This document shows, in pieces, positions 28,982-38,214 of a stretch of DNA of 64,000 nucleotides. Under the pieces are notes generated by a model that ran no database searches, was not told the DNA's origin, and was given only the letters and a program-made list of their open reading frames with translations. The stretch covers positions 248,001-312,000 of the forward strand of contig SCUI01000010.1 of NCBI GenBank assembly GCA_004297225.1. The letters run 5' to 3'. The position numbers and the translations under genes are program-made. This DNA comes from Lysobacteraceae bacterium. GTDB taxonomy: Bacteria; Pseudomonadota; Gammaproteobacteria; Xanthomonadales; Xanthomonadaceae. Each line of letters opens with the position of its first letter. Within the stretch, counting starts at the first letter, position 1.

Positions 28982-29734
28982 CTACTGGGTCGAAATGACC
29001 CGAATGTAACGCGCTACGGTGGCTTCGAGGCCGGTGTAGAGGGCCTCGTCGATGAGGGCGTGGCCGATGGAGACCTCGAGCACACCGGGCACGGCGGCGA
29101 GGAAGGCGCCGAGGTTGGCCTGGCTGAGGTCGTGGCCGGCGTTGACGCCCAGGCCCGCCGCCTGTGCACGGCGCGCGGTGTCGGCGCACGCGGCCAGCGC
29201 GGCGTGGGGATCGCCCGCGGCGAAGGCTTCGGCGAATGGACCGGTATAGAGCTCCACCCGATCGGCGCCGGTCGCCGCGGCCGCCGCGACGTTCGCATCA
29301 CCGACGTCCACGAACAGGCTGACGCGGCAGCCAAGCGCCTTGAGTGCGGCGACGTGAGGCCGCAGCCGCTCGCCATCGGTGGCGAAATCGAAGCCGTGGT
29401 CGGAAGTCAGTTGCCCGTCGCCGTCCGGAACCAGCGTCGCCTGGGCCGGCCGCACCTGCGCGCACAACGCGTGGAAGCCGGGATATCCCTCGCGCGGCGG
29501 CGCGAACGGGTTGCCCTCGAGATTGAATTCGACGCCGCGCTCGTGGCAGAGCGCCGCCAGCGCCCGCACGTCGTCGGCGCGGATGTGCCGCGCGTCCGGG
29601 CGCGGATGCACAGTGATGCCGTGGGCGCCGGCGTCCAGGCAGGTACGCGCGGCCCGCACCACGTCCGGCGCCTGGCCGCCGCGCGAATTGCGCAGCACGG
29701 CGATCTTGTTGACGTTGACGCTGAGCACGGTCAC
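28982..29734 (-). CDS. pdxJ: Pyridoxine 5'-phosphate synthase PdxJ (250 aa)
   Basis: PdxJ condenses 1-deoxyxylulose 5-phosphate with 3-amino-2-oxopropyl phosphate to give pyridoxine phosphate, the last ring-forming step of vitamin B6 synthesis. Conserved blocks are [43 protein letters not shown] and GVNAGHDL. The start is probably the GTG at 29732-29734 ([10 protein letters not shown]); GTGs at 29728 and 29743 are alternatives, and no strong ribosome site decides. The larger open frame upstream is antisense shadow of other genes. Confidence 0.95.
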   Translation of the reverse strand: MTVLSVNVNKIAVLRNSRGGQAPDVVRAARTCLDAGAHGITVHPRPDARHIRADDVRALAALCHERGVEFNLEGNPFAPPREGYPGFHALCAQVRPAQATLVPDGDGQLTSDHGFDFATDGERLRPHVAALKALGCRVSLFVDVGDANVAAAAATGADRVELYTGPFAEAFAAGDPHAALAACADTARRAQAAGLGVNAGHDLSQANLGAFLAAVPGVLEVSIGHALIDEALYTGLEATVARYIRVISTQ

Positions 29735-29781
29735 GGCGCGCACCCCGGGGGCGAGGGAGGCCCGCAGTCTAGCGCCTGCCG

Positions 29782-31221
29782 TCAGAGCAGCGGCGACAGC
29801 AGGCGCGCCAGCGCCTCGGGCAGGCGCACCGACCACAACGGCGTCGGCCGGTCGGCGCGCACCCGCGGCGCACTGGCCAGCTCCCGTTCGAACAGCTGCG
29901 CGAGCTCGCCGGCGATCGCGGCATCGCGGAACATCACCGACACTTCGAAGTTGAGGCGGAAACTGCGGGAATCGAAGTTCGCGCTCCCGAAGATGGCGAT
30001 CTCGTCGTCCACCAGCATCGCCTTGGTGTGCAGCATCCGCGGTCCGTATTCGTAGATGCGAACGCCGGCGGCCATGAGCTCGTCGAAGTAGGAGCGCGCG
30101 GCCCAGGTCACCGGCATGGAGTCGCTGCGGCGCGGCACCAGCACGCGCACGTCCAGTCCGGCCAGCGCCGCCGAGCCGAGGGCCATCAACGCCGCCTCGC
30201 CGGGGACGAAATACGGGGTGGCCAGCCAGACCCGGCGGCTGGCCTCGTGGATCGCGCCCACGTGCAGGCGATGGATCGACTCCCACGGCGAATCCGGCCC
30301 GGAACCCAGCACCTGCGCGGCGATCTGCCCCGGCCGGCGTTCCGGCATCGCCTTCGCCACCGAGGCGATGAAGTCGCGCTGGCCGGTGGCGTAGGCCCAG
30401 TCCTCGACGAACAGCACCTGCAGCGCGCGCACCACGTCGCCCTCGATCCGCAGGTGCAGGTCGCGATACGCGTCGGCGCGGACGCGCTCGTTCTGTTCGT
30501 CGGTGACGTTGATGCCGCCGGTGAAACCGACGTCGCCGTCGACGACCACGATCTTGCGGTGCGAGCGCAGGTTGATCCAGGTGCGCCGCCACACGCGGCC
30601 GAACTGCATCGGGTGGAACCAGGCGACCTCGCCGCCCGCGGCCTGCAGCGGCGCGAAGAAGTCGCGGGGGATCCCGGCGGAGCCGACCGCATCGAGCAGC
30701 AGGCGCACGGCCACGCCGGCCCGCGCCCGTTCCGCCAGCGCATCGCGCAACGCAGTGCCGGTGCGGTCGGCGGCATAGATGTAGTACTCCAGGTGCACGT
30801 GGTGCCGCGCGCCACGCACGGCTTCGAGCAAGGCGTCGTAGGTGGCGGCGCCGTCCACCAGCAGGCGCACGTCGCGCGCGGTGCTGGCCGGCAGGCCGCT
30901 GGTGGCCTGGGCCAGCGTCGCCAGTTCGGCCTCGCCGGTGGCGGCGACGTCCTCGTCCGACAGGCGCACGCGCGACCGCGCGCGGCGCAGCCGGTGGCGC
31001 TTGATCCGTTGCGGGCCGAGCACGAGGTAGACGAGGAAACCGGCGTACGGAATCGCCGCGAGTCCGAACAGCCAGCTGAGTGTCGCCACCGGCGGTCGCT
31101 TCTGCAGCACGATCCATCCACCCAGGCCCAGCACGTACGCCAGCCAGCCAAGTGCCAGGTACCAGCCCAGGTGCGGCATCGAGGACAGCCAGCGCCAGAG
31201 TTCGAGGAGGTGGTCGGCCAT
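29782..31221 (-). CDS. cls: Cardiolipin synthase-type phospholipase D (479 aa)
   Basis: Two N-terminal membrane helices (about residues 18-38 and 45-68) are followed by two PLD domains with HKD motifs: [11 protein letters not shown] and [11 protein letters not shown]. The layout and length match ClsA-type enzymes, which join phosphatidylglycerol molecules into cardiolipin at the inner membrane. The start is ATG 31219-31221 ([11 protein letters not shown]). It precedes pdxJ by 47 bp on the same strand and diverges from the radical SAM gene. Confidence 0.92.
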   Translation of the reverse strand: MADHLLELWRWLSSMPHLGWYLALGWLAYVLGLGGWIVLQKRPPVATLSWLFGLAAIPYAGFLVYLVLGPQRIKRHRLRRARSRVRLSDEDVAATGEAELATLAQATSGLPASTARDVRLLVDGAATYDALLEAVRGARHHVHLEYYIYAADRTGTALRDALAERARAGVAVRLLLDAVGSAGIPRDFFAPLQAAGGEVAWFHPMQFGRVWRRTWINLRSHRKIVVVDGDVGFTGGINVTDEQNERVRADAYRDLHLRIEGDVVRALQVLFVEDWAYATGQRDFIASVAKAMPERRPGQIAAQVLGSGPDSPWESIHRLHVGAIHEASRRVWLATPYFVPGEAALMALGSAALAGLDVRVLVPRRSDSMPVTWAARSYFDELMAAGVRIYEYGPRMLHTKAMLVDDEIAIFGSANFDSRSFRLNFEVSVMFRDAAIAGELAQLFERELASAPRVRADRPTPLWSVRLPEALARLLSPLL

Positions 31222-31308
31222 GCGTCGGTGACGGCGCCTCGTGAACGGTTCAGCCCGGACCGCGCGCGGTTCGCGCGGGTTGCGACGTGCCAAGGGTAGG
31301 CTGTCGCG

Positions 31309-32436
31309 ATGGAAGATGCATCCGCCGACGCCGGTAGCGCGACCGCGATCGCGACCGCGCCGATCAAGGGCCGCGGCGCCGCCTCGCGTGTCGCCGGGCG
31401 CTTCGACAAGACCACGTATCGCGGCGAGGATGACGGCTGGGGCTCGGTCTACGCCGACGCCTTCGACGACGACGGCGAACCGCGCGCCGCGCCGCGCACC
31501 CACGTCACCCCGGAGCGTGCGCGCAGCATCATCAGCCGCAACCAGTCGCCCGACATCGGCTTCAGCCAGTCCATCAACCCGTATCGCGGCTGCGAGCACG
31601 GCTGCGTCTACTGTTTTGCGCGGCCGTCGCACGCCTACCTGGATCTCTCGCCGGGGCTGGATTTCGAAACCAGGCTGTACGCGAAGACCAACGCCGCCGA
31701 GCGCCTGCGCGAGGAACTGGCCAGGCCCGGTTACGTGCCCAGCGAGATCGCGCTCGGCATCAACACCGATGCCTACCAGCCGATCGAACGCCGCCTGCGC
31801 ATTACCCGGCAGCTGCTCGAAGTGCTGGCGGAAACGAAGCATCCGGTGCACTTCGTCACCAAGGGCGGGTTGATCGAACGCGATCTGGACCTGCTGGCGC
31901 CGATGGCGCGCGAAGGCCTGGTCAAGGTGCACTTCTCGATCACCACGCTGGACAACCAGCTCGCCGCGAGGATGGAACCACGCGCGACCGCCCCGCACGG
32001 CAAGCTGCGGGCCATGCGCGCGCTGGCCGATGCCGGCGTGCCGGTCGGGGTGATGGTGGCGCCGGTGGTGCCGATGGTCAGCGACCACGAACTCGAGCAC
32101 ATCCTCGAGGCCGCGCGCGAGCACGGCGCACGCGAGGCCGGCTACGTATTGCTGCGCCTGCCGCACGAGTTGAAGCAGGTCTGGCGCGAGTGGCTGTCGC
32201 TGCACTACCCCGAGCGCGCTGCGCACGTGATGAGCCTCATCCGGCAGATGCGCGGCGGCAAGGACTACGACAGTGCCTTCGGCAGCCGGATGCGCGGCGA
32301 AGGGCCGTTCGCGCAGCTGCTCCGGCAGCGCTTCCGCAAGGCCCACGCCCGCCTGGGCTACGCCCGGCTGCCGCCTCCGGACGCCAGCAGGTTCATCCGC
32401 CCGCGGAAGCCCTCGCCCCAGCAGGAGCTGTTCTAG
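31309..32436 (+). CDS. PA0069-family radical SAM protein (375 aa)
   Basis: The cluster-binding motif CEHGCVYC (Cys95, Cys99, Cys102) has the CxxxCxxC spacing and sits in SINPYRGCEHGCVYCFARPS, the hallmark of the PA0069/SplB-related group. GINTDAYQPIER and HFSITTLDNQLAARMEPR follow. The radical SAM TIM barrel is complete. Members are annotated as SplB-like, but the substrate is unknown; DNA photoproduct repair is not established for this subgroup. Confidence 0.9.
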   Translation: MEDASADAGSATAIATAPIKGRGAASRVAGRFDKTTYRGEDDGWGSVYADAFDDDGEPRAAPRTHVTPERARSIISRNQSPDIGFSQSINPYRGCEHGCVYCFARPSHAYLDLSPGLDFETRLYAKTNAAERLREELARPGYVPSEIALGINTDAYQPIERRLRITRQLLEVLAETKHPVHFVTKGGLIERDLDLLAPMAREGLVKVHFSITTLDNQLAARMEPRATAPHGKLRAMRALADAGVPVGVMVAPVVPMVSDHELEHILEAAREHGAREAGYVLLRLPHELKQVWREWLSLHYPERAAHVMSLIRQMRGGKDYDSAFGSRMRGEGPFAQLLRQRFRKAHARLGYARLPPPDASRFIRPRKPSPQQELF

Positions 32437-32490
32437 CCGGGGCCGTCGCCCTCCGTGCGTGACCCCTTGCAAGCGGCCGGGGGTCATCCT

Positions 32491-32516
32491 ATAGTAAGTA
32501 AACGCTCACTTACTAT
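32491..32516. promoter_or_regulatory. TetR operator palindrome
   Basis: Perfect 9-bp arms, ATAGTAAGT (32491-32499) and ACTTACTAT (32508-32516), are separated by 8 bp. The AGTAAGT...ACTTACT pattern is typical of TetR-family operators. It ends 8 bp before the regulator ATG, so binding would block transcription or initiation of the whole efflux operon. Confidence 0.85.
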
Positions 32517-32524
32517 CAGGTCCC

Positions 32525-33136
32525 ATGAGCCAGCGAGCCACACGTCTCAGCGCCGAGGAACGCCGCGCCACCACGGTCGAAGCGGTGATCGACCTGGCCG
32601 CGGACCAGAACCCCAGCGACATCACCACCGCGGCCATCGCCGAACGCATGGGGCTCACCCAGGGCGCACTGTTCCGGCATTTCCCGAACAAGGACGCGAT
32701 CCTGGAAGCCGTGCTGTCGTGGGTCGCCGAGCGCCTGCTGGCGCGCGTGGCCCGCGCCGCCGATGGCGCGCCAACGGCGCTTGCGGCGCTGGAGGCGGTG
32801 TTCATGGCCCACGTCGAGTTCGTCGCCGAGCACCCGGGGGTGCCGCGGATGCTGTTCGGCGAACTGCAGCGACCTGCCGATACCCTGCCGCGGAAGATGG
32901 TCCAGGCCTTGATCGGCCGCTACGGCGACCGCCTGCGCGGGCTGCTCGAGGCGGGCAAGGCCGCGGGTGAACTCGACCCGGGGCTCGACGTCGAGGCGGC
33001 GGTGCTGCTGTTCATCGGCACCATCCAGGGCCTTGTGATCCAGGCCATGGTCGCCGGGAACGTCAGCCGCATCCGCCACGACGCCAGGGTCGTGTTCGCC
33101 ATCTATCGTCGCGGCATCAGTGGAGGTGCCCAGTGA
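32525..33136 (+). CDS. TetR-family transcriptional regulator (203 aa)
   Basis: The N-terminal helix-turn-helix lies in ITTAAIAERMGLTQGALFRH (about residues 38-57), followed by FPNKDAIL, the standard TetR third helix. The C-terminal ligand-binding part has the TetR_C pattern (RMLFGELQRPADTLPRKM). It is coupled to the adaptor gene by a GTGA overlap at 33133-33136. It likely represses its own operon through the palindrome at 32491-32516 and is released by an exported compound. Confidence 0.93.
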   Translation: MSQRATRLSAEERRATTVEAVIDLAADQNPSDITTAAIAERMGLTQGALFRHFPNKDAILEAVLSWVAERLLARVARAADGAPTALAALEAVFMAHVEFVAEHPGVPRMLFGELQRPADTLPRKMVQALIGRYGDRLRGLLEAGKAAGELDPGLDVEAAVLLFIGTIQGLVIQAMVAGNVSRIRHDARVVFAIYRRGISGGAQ

Positions 33137-34149
33137 GTGCGTCCAGGATTCCCCCGGCCCGCAAGCGGGTTTTCGTGTTCGGCGCGGCAGCGCTGGTGGT
33201 GGTCGCCCTCGTGGCGACCTGGCTGCTGCGAAAGGGCAACGACGACGGCGCCCTGTTGCTCTATGGCAACGTCGACATCCGCGAAGTGCAGCTCGCCTTC
33301 CGCCAGCCGGGACGGGTGGCGGAAATGGCGTTCGAGGAAGGCGATGCGGTCAAGGCCGGCCAACGCATGGCGCGCCTCGACGCGCAGCCATACCAGGACG
33401 CGTTGGCCGCGGCGGAAGCGGCGGTACGCGTCGCCCGGGCCGAAGTGGACAAGCTGCACGGCGGCCTGCGTCCGCAGGAAGTCGCGCAGGCGCGCGAGGC
33501 ACTGAACCGGGCGCGGGCAGCGGCCACCGAGGCCGGGCGCAACTACGATCGCCAGGCCAGCCTGCTGCCCTCGGGCGCCAGCAGCCAGAGCACGGTCGAC
33601 GCCGCGCGCGCAGCCCGCGACCAGGCCCTTGCCGGGGTCCGCGCGGCGCAGGCGGCGTTGTCGCAGGCGGCGGAAGGGTTCCGCAGCGAGGACATCGCCG
33701 CCGGCGAAGCGCGCCTGGCCGCAGCCCAGGCCACCCGCGACCAGGCGGCAACGGCGCTCGCCGACACCGAACTGCTGGCACCCGCCGCCGGCACGGTCAT
33801 CGCCCGGGTCCGCGAGCCGGGCAGCATGGTCGCGAGCCAGAGCGCGGTGTACAGCCTGAGCCTGGACAAGCCGGTCTACGTGCGTGCGTACGTCGCCGAA
33901 CCCGACCTGGGCCGCGTCGCCCCCGGGACGCGCGTGCGCGTGCGCAGCGACTCCTCGGACAAGGCCTACGAGGGCCAGGTCGGCTTCGTCTCCCCGCGTG
34001 CCGAGTTCACGCCGAAGACGGTGGAGACGCCCGAGCTGCGCACCGACCTGGTCTATCGGCTGCGCGTGGTGGTCGACGCCGACCAGCTCGACGGCGGCCT
34101 GCGCCAGGGCATGCCGGTCACCGTCGAAGTCGTCGACAGCGCGCGCTGA
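33133..34149 (+). CDS. HlyD/YbhG-type periplasmic efflux adaptor (338 aa)
   Basis: The GTG start overlaps the tetR stop. A membrane anchor at residues 13-32 (VFVFGAAALVVVALVATWLL) is followed by a lipoyl half (YGNVDIREVQLAFRQPGRV), a long coiled-coil hairpin (about residues 75-205, Ala/Arg/Glu-rich), and the second lipoyl and barrel parts (LLAPAAGTVIARVREPGSMV). This matches YbhG-like adaptors, which join ABC exporters to an outer-membrane channel. Confidence 0.93.
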   Translation: MSASRIPPARKRVFVFGAAALVVVALVATWLLRKGNDDGALLLYGNVDIREVQLAFRQPGRVAEMAFEEGDAVKAGQRMARLDAQPYQDALAAAEAAVRVARAEVDKLHGGLRPQEVAQAREALNRARAAATEAGRNYDRQASLLPSGASSQSTVDAARAARDQALAGVRAAQAALSQAAEGFRSEDIAAGEARLAAAQATRDQAATALADTELLAPAAGTVIARVREPGSMVASQSAVYSLSLDKPVYVRAYVAEPDLGRVAPGTRVRVRSDSSDKAYEGQVGFVSPRAEFTPKTVETPELRTDLVYRLRVVVDADQLDGGLRQGMPVTVEVVDSAR

Positions 34150-34150
34150 C

Positions 34151-35935
34151 ATGGACGTCGTCGCCACGCCGCCGGCCGCGACGGCCCGCCACGACGGGAA
34201 CACCGCCGTGGTGATCGACGGCGTCGACAAATCCTTCGGCGAGGTGCAGGCGTTGCGCGGCCTGGATGCGCGCATCGCCTACGGCCGCCTCACCGGCCTG
34301 GTCGGCCCCGACGGCGCCGGCAAGACCACGCTGATGCGGATCATGACCGGCCTGCTCCGGCCCAACGCGGGCCACGTCACCGTGGCGGGATTCGACGTGG
34401 TCGCGGACAACGACGCGATCCATGTCGCCACCGGCTACATGCCGCAGCGCTTCGGCCTGTACGAGGACCTGTCGGTGATGGAGAACATGCGCCTGTATGC
34501 GCGGTTGCGCGGCATGGATGCCGAGCGCCATGGCGACCTGTTCGGCGAATTGCTCGACTTCACCCGGCTGGCACCGTTCACCACGCGCCTGGCGGGCAAG
34601 TTGTCCGGCGGGATGAAGCAGAAACTGGGCCTGGCCTGTGCGCTGATGGCGCGGCCGCGGGTGCTGCTGCTGGACGAACCCAGCGTCGGCGTGGATCCGG
34701 TCAGTCGCCAGGACCTGTGGCGGATGGTGCAGGCGCTGACCGACGAAGGCATGGCGGTGGTCTGGTCGACCGCCTACCTGGACGAGGCCGAGCGCTGCGA
34801 CTCGGTGTTGCTGCTCAACGAAGGCGAACTCGCCTTCGACGGCCCGCCGCAGGATCTCACGCGGACGCTGCAAGGCCGCAGCTTCCGCCTGGAGGAGGTC
34901 GGCGACGAACGCCGCGCGGTGCTGGCGCGCGCGCTGGACATGGAAAGCGTCGGCGATGGCGTGATCCAGGGCGCCGGTGTGCGACTGGTGCTGCGCGAAG
35001 GCGCCGACGCCGGCGAGATCCGTGGCCTGGCCGCCGATGTCGGCGCACGCCTGGCCGAAGTGCCGGCGCGTTTCGAGGATGCGTTCATCGACCTGCTCGG
35101 TGGCGGGCCCGGCGGTACCTCGGCGCTTGCCGAACGCATGCCGCCGGTGCACCTGGCATCGGACATCGCGGTGTCCTGCCGCGACCTGACCAAGCGGTTC
35201 GGCGACTTCACCGCCACCGACCGCGTCAGCTTCGAAGTCGGCAAAGGCGAGATCTTCGGCCTGCTAGGCCCCAACGGCGCCGGCAAGTCCACCACCTTCA
35301 AGATGCTGTGCGGCCTGCTCAAGCCGACCGCCGGCGAAGCCCACGTGGTCGGGCTGGACCTGCGCCGCGCGACCGGCGCGGCCAAGGCGCAACTGGGTTA
35401 CATGGCGCAGAAGTTCTCGCTGTACGGCCTGCTGTCGGTGCGCCAGAACCTGGAATTCTCCGCCGGCGTGTACGGGCTGGAAGGCGCGGCGAAGCGTGCG
35501 CGCATCGACGAGATGATCGAGACCTTCGACCTGGGGCGCTGGCTGTCGTCGGCGCCCGAATCGCTGCCGCTGGGCTACCGCCAGCGCCTGGCGCTGGCGT
35601 GTTCGCTGATGCACCGGCCGCCGGTGCTGTTCCTCGACGAACCCACCTCGGGGGTGGATCCGATCACCCGCCGCGAGTTCTGGACCCACATCAACGGGCT
35701 GGCGCGCAAGGGCGTGACGATCATGGTCACCACCCACTTCATGGACGAGGCCGAGTACTGCGACCGGGTGGCGATGCTGTACCGCTCGCGGCTGATCGCG
35801 CTCGACACGCCGGACGCGCTGAAACTCGGCGCGGCGAGCGAGGGAAATCCGGATCCGACGATGGAGGATGCCTTCATCCACCTGGTCGAATCGGTCGACC
35901 TGGCCGACGAGGCAGGGACGAGGGCGGCGGCATGA
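34151..35935 (+). CDS. Tandem ABC ATPase, YbhF-like (594 aa)
   Basis: Two nucleotide-binding domains are fused. Domain 1 (about residues 20-320) has Walker A GPDGAGKTT, signature LSGGMKQK and Walker B VLLLDEP, but Ala (STAYLDE) where the H-loop His belongs. Domain 2 (about 335-580) has Walker A GPNGAGKST, Walker B VLFLDEP and H-loop TTHFMDE, but a degenerate signature LPLGYRQ. One composite ATP site is therefore consensus and the other degenerate. ATG 34151 follows the adaptor stop directly; the end overlaps the first permease as ATGA. Confidence 0.93.
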   Translation: MDVVATPPAATARHDGNTAVVIDGVDKSFGEVQALRGLDARIAYGRLTGLVGPDGAGKTTLMRIMTGLLRPNAGHVTVAGFDVVADNDAIHVATGYMPQRFGLYEDLSVMENMRLYARLRGMDAERHGDLFGELLDFTRLAPFTTRLAGKLSGGMKQKLGLACALMARPRVLLLDEPSVGVDPVSRQDLWRMVQALTDEGMAVVWSTAYLDEAERCDSVLLLNEGELAFDGPPQDLTRTLQGRSFRLEEVGDERRAVLARALDMESVGDGVIQGAGVRLVLREGADAGEIRGLAADVGARLAEVPARFEDAFIDLLGGGPGGTSALAERMPPVHLASDIAVSCRDLTKRFGDFTATDRVSFEVGKGEIFGLLGPNGAGKSTTFKMLCGLLKPTAGEAHVVGLDLRRATGAAKAQLGYMAQKFSLYGLLSVRQNLEFSAGVYGLEGAAKRARIDEMIETFDLGRWLSSAPESLPLGYRQRLALACSLMHRPPVLFLDEPTSGVDPITRREFWTHINGLARKGVTIMVTTHFMDEAEYCDRVAMLYRSRLIALDTPDALKLGAASEGNPDPTMEDAFIHLVESVDLADEAGTRAAA

Positions 35936-37092
35936 ACGTCCCCGCGCCCGCGCCCCCGGCACCGGCGGCCATGCGCCGCTTCGACGCGCGCCGCCTCGCG
36001 GCGCTGGTGCGCAAGGAAAGCCTGCAGGCGCTGCGCGACCCGTCGACGCTGCTGATCGCCTTCGTGCTGCCGGTGGTGCTGCTGTTCCTGTTCGCCTACG
36101 CGGTATCGCTGGACATCCGCAAGGTGCGCATCGGCGTGGTGGTGGAGTCGCCGGGCGTCGACGCCCAGCAACTCGCCGCGGCGTTCGCGGCGACCCGTTT
36201 CCTCGACGTGACCTTCGGCCACGACCGGCGGGAGCTCGGCGACAAGGTGGTGGCCGGCGAACTGCGCGGGATCGTCGTCATCCCGCAGGATTTCGAGCAG
36301 CGACTGGCGGCCGACGGCGAGCGCTCGCTGGTGCAGGTGGTGACCGACGGTTCGCAGCCCAATACCGCCAACTTCGTCGCCAACTACGCGCAGGGCGTGG
36401 TCCAGACCTGGCGGAGCGGGAAGACCGGCCAGCCGCCGCCGACGGCGATCGCGCTGGAGCCGCGCTACTGGTTCAACCCCGAGCTGGAAAGCCGGCGCTC
36501 GCTGGTGCCCGGCGCGATCGCCATCGTCATGACCATCATCGGCACCATGCTGACCGCGCTGGTGGTCGCGCGCGAGTGGGAACGCGGCACCATGGAGGCG
36601 GTGATGTCGACGCCGGCCTCGGTGGTCGAGATCCTGGTCGGCAAGCTGCTGCCCTACTTCGCCCTCGGGATGGTGTCGACGCTCGGCGCGGCGGCGCTCG
36701 CGGTGTTCGTGTTCGACGTGCCGCTGCGCGGCTCGCTGGCGGCGCTGATGCTGTTGTCGGCGGTGTTCATGGTGCCCGCGCTCGGCCAGGGCCTGCTGAT
36801 CTCCTCGCTGGCGCGCAACCAGTTCCTGGCGGCGCAGATCGCGCTGTTCTCCGGCTTCCTGCCCGCCTTCATGCTGTCCGGCTTCCTGTTCGAGATCGAC
36901 TCGATGCCGGCGCCGATCCGGGCCATCACCTGGCTGATCCCGGCGCGCTACTTCGTGTCCTCGCTGAAGACGGTGTTCCTGGCCGGCGACACCTGGGCGG
37001 TGTTCGTGCCCGACCTGCTGGCGATGGCGGCGATCGGCGTGGTGTTCTTCGCGCTGGCCAGGCGCGCCACGCGCAAGAACCTGGAGGCCTGA
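35932..37092 (+). CDS. ABC-2 permease, YbhS-like (386 aa)
   Basis: An N-terminal helix (LLIAFVLPVVLLFLFAYAVS) leads to a periplasmic domain of about 140 residues, then five helices with the motif REWERGTMEAVMSTPAS typical of YbhS/YbhR permeases. The ATG overlaps the ATPase stop (35932-35935). With the next gene it should form a heterodimeric channel. Confidence 0.92.
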   Translation: MNVPAPAPPAPAAMRRFDARRLAALVRKESLQALRDPSTLLIAFVLPVVLLFLFAYAVSLDIRKVRIGVVVESPGVDAQQLAAAFAATRFLDVTFGHDRRELGDKVVAGELRGIVVIPQDFEQRLAADGERSLVQVVTDGSQPNTANFVANYAQGVVQTWRSGKTGQPPPTAIALEPRYWFNPELESRRSLVPGAIAIVMTIIGTMLTALVVAREWERGTMEAVMSTPASVVEILVGKLLPYFALGMVSTLGAAALAVFVFDVPLRGSLAALMLLSAVFMVPALGQGLLISSLARNQFLAAQIALFSGFLPAFMLSGFLFEIDSMPAPIRAITWLIPARYFVSSLKTVFLAGDTWAVFVPDLLAMAAIGVVFFALARRATRKNLEA

Positions 37093-37095
37093 GCG

Positions 37096-38214
37096 ATGGC
37101 GCGAGGGAATCCGCCACTGGTACTGGCCCGCCTGCGCGCCCAGGTGGTCAAGGAAGTGCTCAGCATCCTGCGCGACCCGCGCAGCCGGATGGTGGTGTTC
37201 GGGCCGCCGTTGATCCAGCTGCTCGTCTTCGCCTTCGCCGCGACGCTGGAGGTGACCAACGTCGGCATCGCCGTGCACGACCAGGACAGCGGTCGCTGGT
37301 CGCACGAGCTGGTCGCCCGCCTGGATGGCGCCGGTTTCGTTTCCGGACTCACCGCCGTGCGGACCAGCGATGAACTGCAACGGATGATCGACCGCGGCGA
37401 CGCCATCGCCGGGCTGGAGATCCCGGCGGATTTCTCGCGCGACATCGCCGCCGGCGACAGCGGCACCGTGCAGGTGCTGGTGGACGGACGCCGCAGCAAC
37501 GCCGGGCAGATCGTCGTCGGATACCTGTCCTCGATCGCCACCGACATCGGCGCGGAAGTGAAGCCGATGGCCGAGCCACCGCTGGCGGTGCGGCACTGGT
37601 TCAATCCCAACCTGGTCTATCGCTGGTTCATCGTGCCGGGCCTGGTCGGCATCCTGGCGTTCTTCAGTGCGCTGATGCTCACCGCGCTGTCGATCGCGCG
37701 CGAACGCGAGCTCGGCACCTTCGACCAGCTGCTGGTGTCGCCGACCTCGACGTTCGAGATCATCGTCTCCAAGTCGCTGCCGGCGCTGGCGATCGGTACC
37801 GTGCTCGGCCTGGTGATGATCGGCGCCGGCGCGTTCGTGTTCGGCATCCCGTTCACCGGCTCGTTCGTGTTGCTGCTGGCGAGCCTGGTGCTGTTCATCC
37901 TCTCGGTGGTGGGAATCGGCCTGATGATCTCCGCCGTCAGCCAGACCCAGCAGCAGGCCATCCTGGGCGCGTTCGCGATCGGCGTGCCGGCGGTGCTGAT
38001 GTCCGGGTTCGCCACCCCCGTGGAGAACATGCCGCTGGTGCTGCAATGGCTGGCGCAGGCGATCCCGCTCACCCATTTCCTGGTGATCGTGCACGGCAGC
38101 GTGCTCAAGGCGATGCCGCCGGCCGACATCCTTTCCAACCTGTGGCCGCTGGTGGCGATCGCGCTGGCGACGCTGACCGCGGCCACCTTCTTCGTCCGGG
38201 GCCGACTGCAATGA
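37096..38214 (+). CDS. ABC-2 permease, YbhR-like (372 aa)
   Basis: It has the same architecture as the preceding permease: an N-terminal segment (RMVVFGPPLIQLLVFAFAAT), a periplasmic domain, then the REREGLGTF-type motif (IARERELGTFDQLLVSPTS) and membrane helices, with SGFATPVENMP near the end. It is separated from ybhS-like by 3 bp and overlaps the channel gene by ATGA. Confidence 0.92.
   Translation: MARGNPPLVLARLRAQVVKEVLSILRDPRSRMVVFGPPLIQLLVFAFAATLEVTNVGIAVHDQDSGRWSHELVARLDGAGFVSGLTAVRTSDELQRMIDRGDAIAGLEIPADFSRDIAAGDSGTVQVLVDGRRSNAGQIVVGYLSSIATDIGAEVKPMAEPPLAVRHWFNPNLVYRWFIVPGLVGILAFFSALMLTALSIARERELGTFDQLLVSPTSTFEIIVSKSLPALAIGTVLGLVMIGAGAFVFGIPFTGSFVLLLASLVLFILSVVGIGLMISAVSQTQQQAILGAFAIGVPAVLMSGFATPVENMPLVLQWLAQAIPLTHFLVIVHGSVLKAMPPADILSNLWPLVAIALATLTAATFFVRGRLQ

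Noticed and set aside
32460..32486. Inverted repeat TGACCCC/GGGGTCA after the radical SAM gene
   Set aside because: 7-bp stem with 13-nt loop and no T run; a terminator is possible but not supported.
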